This document shows positions 1 to 9,511 of a DNA stretch of 64,000 bases, one piece after another. The position numbers were made by a program, and so were the translations under genes. Within the stretch, counting starts at the first letter, position 1. Every line of letters starts with the position of its first letter. The stretch comes from CAWAVN01 sp963844315. GTDB taxonomy: Bacteria; Planctomycetota; Planctomycetia; Planctomycetales; Planctomycetaceae. The stretch is from contig CAWJOC010000014.1 of the NCBI GenBank assembly GCA_963844315.1, positions 146,450-210,449 of the forward strand, read 5' to 3'. A model generated the notes under the pieces. The model did no database searches, was not told where the DNA came from, and saw only the letters and a program-made list of their open reading frames with translations.

Positions 1-8
1 TAGAATGC

Positions 9-755
9 CTAACTGGGCGACGTGGAGCGGGCCGTCCAAAGGACGTTCGCCAAGAGGCTGAAGGAGATCAGCAACAAGGCGAAATGGATCATTCGCTGAA
101 ACCGCTCCTGCGAGAGGCGGCGGCTGAGGGAATGCCCCATCACGAACGCCAGGCCCGTAAGCGGCAGACTCATTGCGTAGTGTTTCAGCACGGCATCAGT
201 CCAAAGCCCATTCAGCGCATGGCCTAACAGCACGAAACAACCGGCCAATAAAAAGTAGCCCTGAAGCGTGGCTCGGAATTGCTTGGCCGACCATTCCCTG
301 AGGAATCCGAAAATGATCAACGGCGGCCCGTGGGTGTTATAGGCCCCGCCGAGAACCCCCGCGATCCAGCCGAAGCCAAATCCCCAGTGGTCGCTGTTGA
401 GTTGAAACCGCCTTGGCTCCGATAAGGAATACACCGCGAACGCTCCGATGACGAACGCCAAAAAGCCTTTGACGAGTCGCTCGTCCGCGCGGGTCAACAG
501 CCAAAGCCCCAAGGGGATGCCCAGGATCGCGCCCGCCACCAACCGGGCGGCATCGCCGAACTCCATGTGCCGCCAATCGGCCAGCACGATGGCCAAAGTC
601 ACGGTCATGGAGACCATCGCCACCAACGGCGTGGCAAAGGACAAAGGCACAAAAAACGCCAAGACCGGCATCGCGAAGAGGGCGTTTCCAAAGCCGAAGG
701 TGCACTGCACCAGCGTGGCCAAAAACATCACCAGCAAAATCCAGAACGTCGGCAT
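9..755 (-). CDS. TauE/SafE-family membrane permease (sulfite/organosulfonate exporter type)
   Basis: The protein is about 248 residues and almost entirely hydrophobic, with roughly eight predicted membrane segments. The N-terminal stretch FGFGNALFAMPVL and the mid-protein GAYNTHGPPLIIF match the glycine/proline-rich signature that is repeated in TauE/SafE (DUF81) permeases. Family members export sulfite, sulfoacetate or related anions, or support sulfur metabolism; the substrate here cannot be told. The frame extends upstream to a TTG at 803, but the ATG at 755 begins directly with a hydrophobic segment and has a GGGAC just before it, so I prefer it. It lies downstream of fliS on the same strand with no evident functional link. 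Confidence 0.8.
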   Translation of the reverse strand: MPTFWILLVMFLATLVQCTFGFGNALFAMPVLAFFVPLSFATPLVAMVSMTVTLAIVLADWRHMEFGDAARLVAGAILGIPLGLWLLTRADERLVKGFLAFVIGAFAVYSLSEPRRFQLNSDHWGFGFGWIAGVLGGAYNTHGPPLIIFGFLREWSAKQFRATLQGYFLLAGCFVLLGHALNGLWTDAVLKHYAMSLPLTGLAFVMGHSLSRRLSQERFQRMIHFALLLISFSLLANVLWTARSTSPS

Positions 756-824
756 CGTCCCAAGATAGCAAGAAAGCCCCAAGGACCAAATCCCAATGGC
801 CAATGGGCTTCTAAACGCCCAACG

Positions 825-1256
825 TTACGCGCTCCAGGCGCGGGATTCGCCGGTGGATTTGACGGGCGGTGATTCAGCGGGAGTCGCGGATTTAAGATGC
901 CCGGCGAGTTCGACCCACGTTTCGTGATGGCTTTTCAGAATCGCAAGGGCCGCATTCACGCGGTTCACGTCGCGGTCGCGTTCGCCTTCCGCGAGATGCA
1001 CATAAGCCGAGAAAAACAACTGCTTCATGCGGGTCGCCAGCAGGGAATCGTACTCCTCGCTCAATCCCCCAATCAATTCCGTCACGAAATCCCGGCAGCG
1101 GCAAAGCGCGAGATGGGCGGTTTCCACATCCTGGGCCAATAGCGACGCCGCGCCGAGGTTCCCAAACTGAATCGCCCCCTCCACCACCATCAAGTGCAAA
1201 CGGTAAGGCGAGGCAGTCAGCACCTGCGTGGAAAGATACGAATCGGCACCGGCCAT
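825..1256 (-). CDS. fliS: Flagellar export chaperone FliS
   Basis: The protein is about 143 residues, the normal FliS length. It starts MAGADSYLSTQVLTASPYRL and continues with HLMVVEGAIQF, the conserved FliS N-terminal pattern (Y...VLTASPxxLhlMlydGAi), followed by an all-helical body. FliS binds the C-terminus of flagellin in the cytosol and prevents premature polymerisation before export. The frame is open to 1319, but those extra codons are encoded by a heptamer repeat. The ATG at 1256 has an AAGGA about ten bases upstream and matches the family start. It follows fliD by 13 bases, the usual fliD-fliS operon arrangement. Confidence 0.88.
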   Translation of the reverse strand: MAGADSYLSTQVLTASPYRLHLMVVEGAIQFGNLGAASLLAQDVETAHLALCRCRDFVTELIGGLSEEYDSLLATRMKQLFFSAYVHLAEGERDRDVNRVNAALAILKSHHETWVELAGHLKSATPAESPPVKSTGESRAWSA

Positions 1257-1269
1257 CAGGGGAAATCCT

Positions 1270-4117
1270 TCAAGGAGGCTGTAGGCTATAGACTGTAGGC
1301 TGTAGGAAGAAAAGAACAATGGGTTTTCGGTTTTCAGTTGAGTTTTGGCTGCACACTTCTCCCCGTCTGGCTTTCCTACAGCCTAGCAGCCAGTATTTCG
1401 AGCGGTTGATCGTGATCGGAACGATGCTTCCCAGGGCTTGTTGTTGGGAGGTCAACGTTCCCAAGATCGTTTCGGTCTGGATGAATTCTTGAAGCAATCG
1501 CACCCGGCGGACTTCGAGAATCGCATCCAGTTCCTCCACGCGGGTCGTGAGGGTGTTGATGTTGTCGTCCAGCGATTTGCGCTCAATCGCAAAGGTTCCG
1601 TCAAAGGTGTCGGTCAGGCTGTCCAGCACGTCCTCGGCGGCATCGGAAAAGCCGGTGGTCTTGGTCAGAAAGAAATCCGTGACCGCGTCGGCGTCGGATT
1701 CGATCGCCGATTGAAAGACTTCCAGATCGAACGTCAATTTCCCGCCGGTGTCGAAGCGAATGCCGAGATCGAGCAGGGATTCCACGCTGGAACCGCCGGG
1801 GACAATTCGCCTGGTCACGAGACGGTCCAACCGTTGGGATACCCGCAGCACGGTACCGCTGCCTTGCAAGACGCCCTTTTGATTGGCGGCCAAATCGAAC
1901 TTGGTGAGTTCCGCCGCCGCCGAGACGAAGGCATTGTAGGTGGAAACAAACGACGTGAGGGCCGATTCAATCGCCTCGGTGTCGCGGGTCACGGTGATTT
2001 CCGCGGGCGCATCCCCAGGCTCTTGGACCGTCACATCCAGCCCAGGGGCGGCATCGGTAAAGGTGTTGCTGCTTGAGGATCTGAGGAAATTGACCGAACC
2101 GAAGCTGTTAATGCTGAGAAGCGCATCCTGCCCTTGGGTGACGGCACTCAGGCCCAAATTCAATCCGCCGGTATCAATAATCAACCGCCCCGCCTTGCCT
2201 GCGGCGGCCGATTCCAAGAGCAGCCGATTCGGATTGAACGCGGAGCCGTCGTTAAACACCGAAGTCTTAACTGTTCCCGTATAGGATTTCAGATTCTCGA
2301 TCACATCGTCGAGCGTGTCTTCGGCGGCCACATCTACGACGATAGTTTTGCGGCTGGCGATGCGCTGCTTTCCATCACCGCCGACATAGGAATCGCCCGT
2401 CGAGTCTGAGATCCGCCGCCACGTCGCCGCCGAGTTCTTCCACTTCCAACTGGCCCGCTCCTAAGGCATCATCAATCAGCACGAACCCATCCCCGAACTC
2501 GTTGAGTTGAGCCGTCACGGAAATCCCACTCGCCGCGTTGATCCGCTCGATCACATCGCCAATGTTGGTGACGCTCGTGCCGATGGTGATGGTGGCTTCA
2601 TTCCCGGCGGAGTCGCGGATCACGAACGAACCCTTGGAAACCGCCGAGCCATTGGGAGAATACTTGGAAATGCTGGTGGCTTCGTTGATGTATCTGAGGT
2701 TAAGAGAGCCGGAGTTTACAGACGTCACGGCGGCATCAAGGGCGATGTTGAGATCCGCCGCGGTCGTGCCGCCGCCTACATCGGCGATGATGAGATTCGA
2801 TGCGGTCGCTCCAGAGGTGTCGCGGATTTCCAGACCCGTTCCCAGATCATCCAATTCCGCCGTGATTGCCAGCCCGGAGCCGTTGATGGCGTCGATGACC
2901 TCATCCAAGGATTCCGCGCCGGTGAGATCAATGGTCGTCGTCGCCCCGGTGCGGTCAGTGAGCGCGATTTGCCCGGTCTGCGTGATGCCCGCGCCGCCGT
3001 TGAGATTGCGAAGCAGCACGGAATTGAGTCCCGCCAATAGCCGATGCCCCGTCAGAGTCGTTCCCGAAGCCGTGGCATCCAGTCCCAAGGACTTCACCAC
3101 GGAGGCATTGTTGATGTCTTCCACCGCGAACGCGCTTGTGCCTCCGCCGCCTGTGAGATCCTCCAATTCAATCCGGCCATTGACCAGAGCCGCCGACACC
3201 CGGCCTGCGTTGTTCTCATCGTTATTTATCAGGCCGATGACATCCTCCAGGGTCTGGGCGGAGTCGAGATTGATTTCCAGCGTGCTGTCATCGGTGAAAG
3301 TAATGCGAAGGTCGGGAGCGCCGCTGCTACGGTCGAGCGCATTGCCATCGTTGATTTGAGCCAGGGAAACCCCCCCGCTCAGGGAATACACTTCGCTGCC
3401 GGTGAGCGTATTGGAAGCGACCGATTGGGCGATTCCCAAATCCGCCGCCGTGCTGCCTCCGTTGAGATCCGTGACCGCCAGGTTATTCGCCGTGGATCCG
3501 GAAGTATCGGAGACCACAAAACCCCCGCCGCTGGCTTTCACGGTGATGCTGATGTTCTCCGCATTATTGATGGCATCGAGGACATCATCAATCGTGAAGG
3601 CTTTCGTCAGATCAATCGTCGCCGACTGGCCGGAGCGGTCGGTGATTTGAATGGATCCGCGTGAGATGCCTTCGCCTTGGTTCAAGGCATCCAGCGGGGT
3701 TTCGGAATTGAGCCTGCCGCCGGTCGCAATTGTGATTGTGCCGGTGCCCAAGGTTTGGGTATCGGTGTTGGCGAAGCCTTGGCTTAACACCTGGTGCGTG
3801 GCCGATTCGCGAACCGCCTGAAACCGATACGTCCCCGGCAGCGCTTCGCCCTTCGCTTTGACGGAGAGTTGGGCTTCATCGCTGTTGGTGACTTGAAAGG
3901 ATTCAAACGTGGAAGATGCTCCCAGCCTTTGCACCGAAGTATTGATCGCCAGCACTGTGGCTTCGAGCGCGGTGAGGCCCTTGGTGACGTTTTGAAAACC
4001 GGAGATGCGGGTTTCCATCCGCCGGGCGGCTCCGCGCTGAGCGTTGATGATGACGTCCACCAGCTCGGTGAAGTTCAATCCGCTAATCAGGCCGACGCCC
4101 GATGACAGTCCCGACAT
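1270..4117 (-). CDS. fliD: Flagellar hook-associated protein 2 (FliD, filament cap), with one frameshift
   Basis: The N-terminal frame (2375-4117) starts MSGLSSGVGLISGLNFTELV, the FliD_N pattern. The C-terminal frame (1270-2331 and upstream) carries FliD_C, with a closing coiled coil (VEELDAILEVRR...LTSQQQALGSIV). The frames join near 2396, where removing one G from a GGG run gives a continuous LRLDGDSYVGGDGKQ. The composite is about 950 residues, twice the enterobacterial length. The extra length comes from about five flagellin hook-IN type units (residues about 155-235, 268-345, 375-455, 485-570 and 585-650), each with a pattern like TIDLTxAxTIDDVLDAIN...DTSGxTAxNLxVxD. FliD caps the growing filament outside the cell. 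The last 30 or so codons run through short repeats, so the true stop may lie earlier. Confidence 0.87.
1277..1306. repeat. Imperfect tandem heptamer (GGCTGTA x4)
   Basis: Four head-to-tail seven-base units, GGCTGTA, GGCTATA, GACTGTA and GGCTGTA, followed by GG. A related CCTACAGCCTAGCAGCC occurs at about 1376-1392. The stretch lies at the fliD/fliS boundary and is translated as the extreme C-terminus of the fliD frame. Confidence 0.75.
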
Positions 4118-4555
4118 GGGATTTCCCCAATTTGCAATAATGCTCCCGGTGGCGGATCCCTTTGATGGACTCCGCGCAGGCGCGTACGCCCTCCGTGCGG
4201 ATTGGGAGTATCATCGGTTCGGATCACAAGGCCGCTTGAATGCCGGGAAACTTTTCCGGTCGAAGCAGTTTTTCCCGCTGGAGTTATTCAACCGCTTACT
4301 GCCTGCGCGGCTCTTTGATGCTTTTCGCATTCAATGCGGTAAAAACGGAACGTGCCGATTTTTCGGATTGGGGAGAATGCAATCCTCGCGGAAGCTTTGC
4401 GGAATTGGGAATGTCAAATTGACTTTGGTTGGAGCGGCTCATTAGCGTGGATCTTAGTCGGTTGCCGAGGCGTGTGGTTTGCAGTTCCGGCAGCTTGACG
4501 CCTTCCCTGCTCGATTGGCCCGCATTGATTTTTCTTCAACAGAGGTACACCCACC
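4118..4555. other. Intergenic region between divergent fliD and secreted-protein gene
   Basis: These 438 bases separate divergent genes and must hold both promoters. Short open frames here have no family resemblance and no convincing ribosome site. I see no repeat or RNA structure. Confidence 0.5.
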
Positions 4556-5476
4556 ATGAACCCCACCGGAATTTGTCCGCCTGAAACGTTGACCGGGCGT
4601 CTGACGCCCCCGCGAAGTTTGGCCGCCTTGGGCGGCATTGGCCTGGCTTTGGCCGGAATGCTGCTTGGTTCCGCTCCCGCCGCCAGCGCTGCCGAGTATG
4701 ATCCCAACCTGCCGCGCGTCGAAGAAGTCTTGGACACCGATGGCTCGGTCTGGAAAGTGTTGATCGTGCCCCGGCCCTTGTATCGACCGGGCCTTTCCCA
4801 ACCGCCGCATTGTTTCGTTCCCCCAAAGCCCGCTCCCGCCGGGAAGCTTCCGGTCGAAGTGCCCTCGCCCGAAGAGAAACCCGAACCCAAAGCGGCTCCC
4901 GCCGAGGCTCAGAAAGAAACCGGCGACGAGGCCGCACTCCTTCTGAAAACCGAAGCGATTGCCCTTCAAGAAGCCGAACCGAAACCAACCGAAGACAAGC
5001 CGAAGGAACCCGCCAAAGTGGACGAACCAATGCCCAAGGACGCGGCGGAGGAGCATCCCTTCGGCGTGGAGATCGTGCCCCGGTTTTCCTATCGTTCGCT
5101 CTCCCCCTCGGAAGCCTGCTGCACGACGCCTGATGGAATGGCCCACATCAATCCGGAAAGCTATGCGTGGATCTATTCCTGCATTCCCTTCCTGCGGAGC
5201 GAGTACATCGCCAACCCTTCATATCGCCATGAAGCCACGATGGAAATCCTGTTCGGCAAACAGCGGCCCACGGTCGTCAACAAGCACCCCGGCCAACCCC
5301 GCCCGCACGAAACGCAGTTCCCATTTGAGAACGATCTCATCCGGCCCTACAGCTATTACTCCCTGGGACCAGGCTCCGGCTATGGCCGAGGTCCTTTGCC
5401 CTATGGCGCTCCGGGAGCCTATGGCGTGAACTACAATTTCTATTACCCCATGCCCACGGTCTATCGGGCTTACTGA
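4556..5476 (+). CDS. Secreted protein of unknown function, Pro/Glu/Lys-rich linker and Gly/Tyr-rich tail
   Basis: 306 residues. A signal peptide is visible at residues about 20-45 (a Leu/Ala/Gly hydrophobic stretch ending ASAAEYD). Residues about 85-160 are a low-complexity linker rich in Pro, Glu, Lys and Ala. The C-terminal part contains conserved-looking Cys (SEACCTTP, YSCIP) and finishes with a Gly/Tyr/Pro-rich segment. Composition suggests an envelope or extracellular structural protein. I do not recognise the family. The start is supported by AGAGGT about ten bases upstream. Confidence 0.65.
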   Translation: MNPTGICPPETLTGRLTPPRSLAALGGIGLALAGMLLGSAPAASAAEYDPNLPRVEEVLDTDGSVWKVLIVPRPLYRPGLSQPPHCFVPPKPAPAGKLPVEVPSPEEKPEPKAAPAEAQKETGDEAALLLKTEAIALQEAEPKPTEDKPKEPAKVDEPMPKDAAEEHPFGVEIVPRFSYRSLSPSEACCTTPDGMAHINPESYAWIYSCIPFLRSEYIANPSYRHEATMEILFGKQRPTVVNKHPGQPRPHETQFPFENDLIRPYSYYSLGPGSGYGRGPLPYGAPGAYGVNYNFYYPMPTVYRAY

Positions 5477-5490
5477 GACACCGGAACAGA

Positions 5491-5555
5491 AAGGTGGCAC
5501 AGACATTCCTGTCTGTGCCGTCAATCCGCACAGACAGGAATGTCTGTGCCACCTT
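5491..5555. repeat. REP-like double-hairpin element, family 1, copy A
   Basis: Two perfect 28-base inverted arms (5491-5518 and 5528-5555) are separated by nine bases. Each arm is itself a hairpin: GCACAGACA and TGTCTGTGC around TTCC. Related copies lie at 15225-15299, 26591-26656 and 53339-53403. Confidence 0.9.
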
Positions 5556-5698
5556 AAGAATACTCTTCACCGGATGGCGGCTTTGTCTGCCATGCGGTGT
5601 TTTTGTTTTTCGGAATGGCATCAAATCGGTTGACGATTTCCCTTCTCGCCTCAGACAATCTCAAAGAAAAATGTTTAGTCTGCGAACAGGGTGATGTG

Positions 5699-6403
5699 AT
5701 GTCAGAGATGGCAAGGCCGGCGGTGGTTCTGGTGAGCGGGGGACTCGATTCCTCCACGGTGCTCGCGATGGCCCGCGAAAGGGGGTTTCTCGTTTATGGC
5801 TTATCGTTCGATTACGGCCAGCGGCACCGCTTCGAATTGGAAGCCGCGAAAAAAGTCTGTGAAGCCATCGGGGTGGAGTGGCACATCATTCTGAATCTTG
5901 ATCTCCGGGCCTTCGGCGGGTCGGCATTGACGGCGGACATCGCGGTTCCCCAGGACCGCAACGAAACCCAAATGCAAGCGGGCATCCCGGTCACTTACGT
6001 TCCCGCGCGGAACACGGTGTTTCTTTCGCTGGCCTTGGCGTGGGCGGAAGTCTTGGGGGCGGCGGATATTTTCATCGGCGTCAACGCGGTGGATTACAGC
6101 GGCTACCCCGACTGCCGACCGGAGTTCATCCAAGCGTTCGAGCGGCTCGCCCAACTCGCGACGAAGGCTGGGGTGGAAAACCAATGCCAATGGAAAATCC
6201 ACACGCCTTTGATTGCGATGACGAAAGCCCAGATCATCCGCGAAGGACTAAGGCTCGGCGTAGATTACTCGTTAACCCATAGCTGCTACGACCCAGACGC
6301 GAACGGCAATCCGTGCGGACGCTGCGATTCCTGCCGCTTGCGGATCAAGGGCTTTCAGGAAACGGGAGCGACGGATCCCTTGCATTACCCGAAAGCGACT
6401 TGA
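5699..6403 (+). CDS. queC: 7-cyano-7-deazaguanine synthase (preQ0 synthase)
   Basis: QueC converts 7-carboxy-7-deazaguanine to preQ0 with ATP and ammonia, in the cytosolic queuosine pathway. The PP-loop SGGLDSS is near residue 15, and the zinc site C-x-x-CGRCDSCRLR is at the C-terminus (SCYDPDANGNPCGRCDSC). GVNAVDYSGYPDCRPEFI is a strong QueC signature. The open frame reaches back to 5597, but the ATG at 5699 gives the normal length of about 234 residues and has an AGGGTG ribosome site. No other queuosine genes are in the window. Confidence 0.93.
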   Translation: MSEMARPAVVLVSGGLDSSTVLAMARERGFLVYGLSFDYGQRHRFELEAAKKVCEAIGVEWHIILNLDLRAFGGSALTADIAVPQDRNETQMQAGIPVTYVPARNTVFLSLALAWAEVLGAADIFIGVNAVDYSGYPDCRPEFIQAFERLAQLATKAGVENQCQWKIHTPLIAMTKAQIIREGLRLGVDYSLTHSCYDPDANGNPCGRCDSCRLRIKGFQETGATDPLHYPKAT

Positions 6404-7371
6404 GAGATCTGGCCTCTTGGCGGCTGAGGGCATCGGCGTGGTAAATCGGCTCCGGAATGCGGTGCCCGTGGAAGAGCCGTTTCGCCAGCCGCGCGGCATT
6501 CGCCACATCAATCCGATGCCCCGGCGAGACAAAGACCGGGTTCGATCCCGCCTCGGCTTTGAGCGCCATGCCGATGATTTCCTGGCCATCGCGAATGGGC
6601 TGTGGCTTTTGCGGAGTGACAAGCGATAAATCGACCTTGCCGCAGAGCAGTTTTTTCCCCACGCCCACGGTGCGAAGGTTGGTAAGCACTCCCAAATGGC
6701 TGGCAATCCCCGCCCGGCGGGGATGTAAGATGCCGTTGCCATCGACGAACAAAACCTCCGTCACCGCGCCCGGCTTTGAACGTGCTCCAACAGGTCCAAC
6801 AGGATTGGAAGCTCCCGATACGCCAGATAGCCGGAGATATACGGAAAGGGAACTGGCCGGTGTACGGTCTCCGACCAGAGAAGTTTGCCCGTGGCGGTTT
6901 CGACCAGCGCGTAGCAAGCCACCGCCCAGTCATCGTCGAGATACGAAAGATCCACCGCCGCGATTTCGCCGGGGGTTTCCTCGTAGGATGCCAATTCCAA
7001 TTGTGTGGGCACTTTGTTTTGAGAGGCTTTCAAGACGGCCAAAGGCTCTTTGGACTCGAACTCGCGAAAACCCACGCCCGCGAGATCGACCTTTTGATTC
7101 GCGACGACAACGCCTTCCTTTTCCAGCAGAAGTTGTTGATCGGGAACGTTCCCGCCGCTGAGTTCGCCGGATTTCAGCGCCACGCGATGAATCGGGCAAT
7201 CCGCCGCCAACTCCCTGCTTCGCACCGTTTGGGCAACCCAACGGGCCGCGCCCACGTCGCCCAGCACCGCGCCAAATCGCCGAACGTCGTCACCCGCCCG
7301 GAAGGAATTTGCCTTAGGAGGGTTTCCAATTCGTGGTTCAAATCGGGAATGTCGAGTTTCGGAATTGTCAT
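6345..7371 (-). CDS. Alkyltransferase-like (ATL) domain fused to endonuclease V, with two homopolymer frameshifts
   Basis: Reading from 7371, the first 85 or so residues are an O6-alkylguanine-DNA methyltransferase DNA-binding domain (LLRQIPSGRVTTFGDLAR, then LGDVGAARWVAQ). The catalytic PCHR motif reads P-I-H-R, as in alkyltransferase-like proteins that bind but cannot repair alkylguanine. Residues about 115-320 are endonuclease V: AAVDLSYLDDD (first catalytic Asp), YISGYLAYRELP (Glu), LFVDGNGILHPRR (Asp) and TVGVGKKLL. EndoV nicks DNA or RNA next to inosine. The frames connect if CC at 7267-7268 is CCC and TTT at 6775-6777 is TTTT. The 3' end overlaps the convergent queC by about 59 bases. 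A similar fusion with an active Cys is known from Ferroplasma. Confidence 0.82.
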
Positions 7372-7453
7372 ATGCTCTCTTCATCAAACTGAAAAGAATT
7401 GAACCACGAAATACACGGCCCGGCCTAGAGCCGGAACCAAAAAGTACGAATAT

Positions 7454-7622
7454 GTCCCTTCTCCCCTGGGGGACCAACCTGCGGTCGGTGCCCGGTGGCC
7501 GAAGGCCGGATGGACCACCCTTCGGGCGGTGCCCGGACGATGAAGAGTGGACGTCGATCCTACATCGTCCGGGCACCGCCCGAAGGGTGGTCCACCCTAA
7601 CCCTCTCCCGAGGGAAGAGGGA
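7454..7622. repeat. Long imperfect inverted repeat, family 3 (CCCTCTCCC...GGGAGAGGG type), copy A
   Basis: The outer arms are pyrimidine/purine-rich (CCCTTCTCCCCTGGGGG and CCTCTCCCGAGGGAAGAGGG). The inner arms contain GGTGCCCGG...GGTGGTCCACCC in inverted orientation. Related sequence occurs at 12731-12844 and 39612-39766. Confidence 0.75.
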
Positions 7623-7662
7623 ACAAAACCAGCCGCCAAAATCTTCTTACCGCTTGAGGTCA

Positions 7663-8337
7663 TTAGCTCTCTACGTTGGTGAGGATGCAGCGGGGAACGC
7701 CAATATCCACGACATGCACAACGCCGGTGAGGTTCGAGGCGCCGGGAGCATCGAAGCCGATTTTCCGGGCGACGAACGTGGCGGTGACATCGGCTTTGAC
7801 GCACGGTCCCAAGGGCTGCCCGGTATCGCAGTCCATGCCCGATGGCAGGTCCACCGCCAGCACTTTCGCGGACGATTGATTGATGGCCTGGATAATGGTG
7901 GCGAACGGATCGCGGATTTCCCCCTGGGTTCCCGTGCCGAGGAGAGCATCCACAATCCAATCCGCCCCGCGGAGCCGCTTGGAAAGCGGCGTTGCACCGA
8001 CCTTTGCCGCCCAAACTTCTAAGGGCGTGTTTGCGGCTTCGAGGATCTGAAAGTTGATGGCTGCATCGCCTTTCAAAGTCTTGGGATCACAAAACAACAA
8101 GACGCGGACTTCGTGCCCGCGATTTTCCAGATGCCGGGCCATCACGAATCCATCGCCGCCGTTGTTGCCTTTTCCGGCACAGATCAAGATCGGGCCGTTG
8201 ATTCCCTGAGATTCCAGCACCTCCGCCGCTCCGCGACCGGCGTTCTCCATTAAGAGAATGCTGGGCATGTAAAAGTCTTCCACCGCCCTCAGGTCCACAT
8301 CGCGGACTTGCTCGCGGCTAAGAGGTTGGCTTCGCAT
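7663..8337 (-). CDS. nnrE: NAD(P)H-hydrate epimerase (YjeF N-terminal domain)
   Basis: About 224 residues forming a single YjeF_N domain. It epimerises damaged R-NAD(P)HX to the S form so that a dehydratase can repair it. Visible motifs are LLMENAGRGAAE, CAGKGNNGGDGFVMARHL, DALLGTGTQGEIRDP and AVDLPSGMDCDTG. The NnrD kinase-like dehydratase half is absent, so it must be encoded elsewhere. The frame extends to 8451, but MRSQPLSREQVRDVD at 8337 is the usual family start. Confidence 0.88.
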   Translation of the reverse strand: MRSQPLSREQVRDVDLRAVEDFYMPSILLMENAGRGAAEVLESQGINGPILICAGKGNNGGDGFVMARHLENRGHEVRVLLFCDPKTLKGDAAINFQILEAANTPLEVWAAKVGATPLSKRLRGADWIVDALLGTGTQGEIRDPFATIIQAINQSSAKVLAVDLPSGMDCDTGQPLGPCVKADVTATFVARKIGFDAPGASNLTGVVHVVDIGVPRCILTNVES

Positions 8338-8542
8338 TGACTTGCCTCCGATCGGATTTACCTGCTCACTGGGATAAACAATCGCGGGCCGCGCGCAAGC
8401 GAAAGGTTGAGTTCTTAGGGGATCGCCCTGGCGAAGGGTTCCGGAGGCCATCCCGGTTTTCCTGGTCCGGGCATTCTGTTACCATAAAACCACATTGGAA
8501 TGGCAGAAAGACCGAAGCGCGCCAAGACAGAGGGGGCCGTTC

Positions 8543-9436
8543 GTGATCGAAACCTATGCGGAGCGTTGGGCGTTGATAACGGGAGCCTCCTCCGGGATCG
8601 GTGCCGAATTCGCCCGCCGCCTGGCCGCGCGGGGCATGCACCTGGTCCTCGCCGCCCGCCGCGAGGAACCGATGCGGGCGCTGGCGAGCGATCTGCACAC
8701 CCACCACGGCACCCGGACGGAAATCCTCCGCCTGGATCTTTCCGACCCAGCTCAGGTCGAACGCTTGAAATCCGAAGTCGCCGCCAAACACATTGAAGTC
8801 GAATTGCTGGTCAATAACGCGGGGTTCGGCATCGTGGGCGAAGTGGAGAACACTGATCCCAAACGGGTGATGCAAATGGTGGATCTCAACATCGCCGCCC
8901 TCACCAACCTGACCTACCACTTCCTGCCGGGCATGCTGGAGCGGCAGCACGGGGCGATCATCAACGTGGCTTCCGTGACCGGCTTTCAGCCCGTGGCTTA
9001 TATGGGAGCCTATGCCGCGAGCAAAGCCTATGTCATCAGTTTCAGCGAGGCCCTCTGGGCGGAAGTCCGCGACCGGGGGGTGACGGTGATGGCTCTCTGT
9101 CCGGGGGCCACGCGCACGGAGTTCTTCGATTACGCCGGCGTTCCCAATTGGCTCAAAAAGCACAGCTCGCAATCGGCCAGCCAAGTGGTGAAGTCGGCCC
9201 TCAAGGGACTGGAAAAACGCCGCAGCTTTTGGGTGCCGGGCTGGTGGAACTATTGGCGGACGTGGATCGTGCGAATGGCCCCCAGGCGAATGGTCGTCAA
9301 GCAGTCGATGGATTACTTCCGCCCGCAGCCGCCCTCCAAAGACCACCCGGAAAAACCGGTGGAGCCTTCTGACCTGCCCGAAGTTTCGCCCAAGCCGGAA
9401 TCCGTCCGACCGGCCCCCGACCGCAAGACCGGGTAA
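8543..9436 (+). CDS. Short-chain dehydrogenase/reductase (DltE-like)
   Basis: A Rossmann-fold SDR of about 297 residues. The cofactor motif TGASSGIG is near residue 15, followed by LLVNNAGFG, then a catalytic Ser in NVASVTGFQP and YxxxK in YAASK. The C-terminal 60 or so residues add a short Trp-rich segment (WVPGWWNYWRTW), possibly membrane-associated, and a Pro-rich tail. A GTG start at 8543 is chosen because AGAGGGGG lies eight bases upstream; an ATG at 8495 in the same frame has no ribosome site. The substrate is unknown. Confidence 0.85.
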   Translation: MIETYAERWALITGASSGIGAEFARRLAARGMHLVLAARREEPMRALASDLHTHHGTRTEILRLDLSDPAQVERLKSEVAAKHIEVELLVNNAGFGIVGEVENTDPKRVMQMVDLNIAALTNLTYHFLPGMLERQHGAIINVASVTGFQPVAYMGAYAASKAYVISFSEALWAEVRDRGVTVMALCPGATRTEFFDYAGVPNWLKKHSSQSASQVVKSALKGLEKRRSFWVPGWWNYWRTWIVRMAPRRMVVKQSMDYFRPQPPSKDHPEKPVEPSDLPEVSPKPESVRPAPDRKTG

Positions 9437-9511
9437 GGCGGGGCCATTGTCGCCATTTGCTCCGCAAAAGGGCGTTCTTTCGCGGAGTGAAAGACAACAA
9501 TCGTCAATCGC

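Noticed and set aside
1277..1306. Heptamer repeats as a CRISPR or phase-variation tract
   Set aside because: Units are too short and imperfect for CRISPR. Seven-base units could shift frame, but the tract lies past the functional C-terminus of FliD.
4125..4160. Sigma-54-like GG-N10-GC element directly upstream of fliD (minus strand)
   Set aside because: The spacing is right, but the start of transcription would fall within about six bases of the ATG, leaving no room for the GGGGAA ribosome site, and the -24 half matches poorly.
4044..4445. 133-residue open frame across the fliD start
   Set aside because: It is a shadow of fliD and the promoter region without any family pattern.
5560..5698. 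PreQ1 riboswitch in front of queC
   Set aside because: I could not find the C-rich loop and A-rich tail pseudoknot; only an A-run near 5670 is present.
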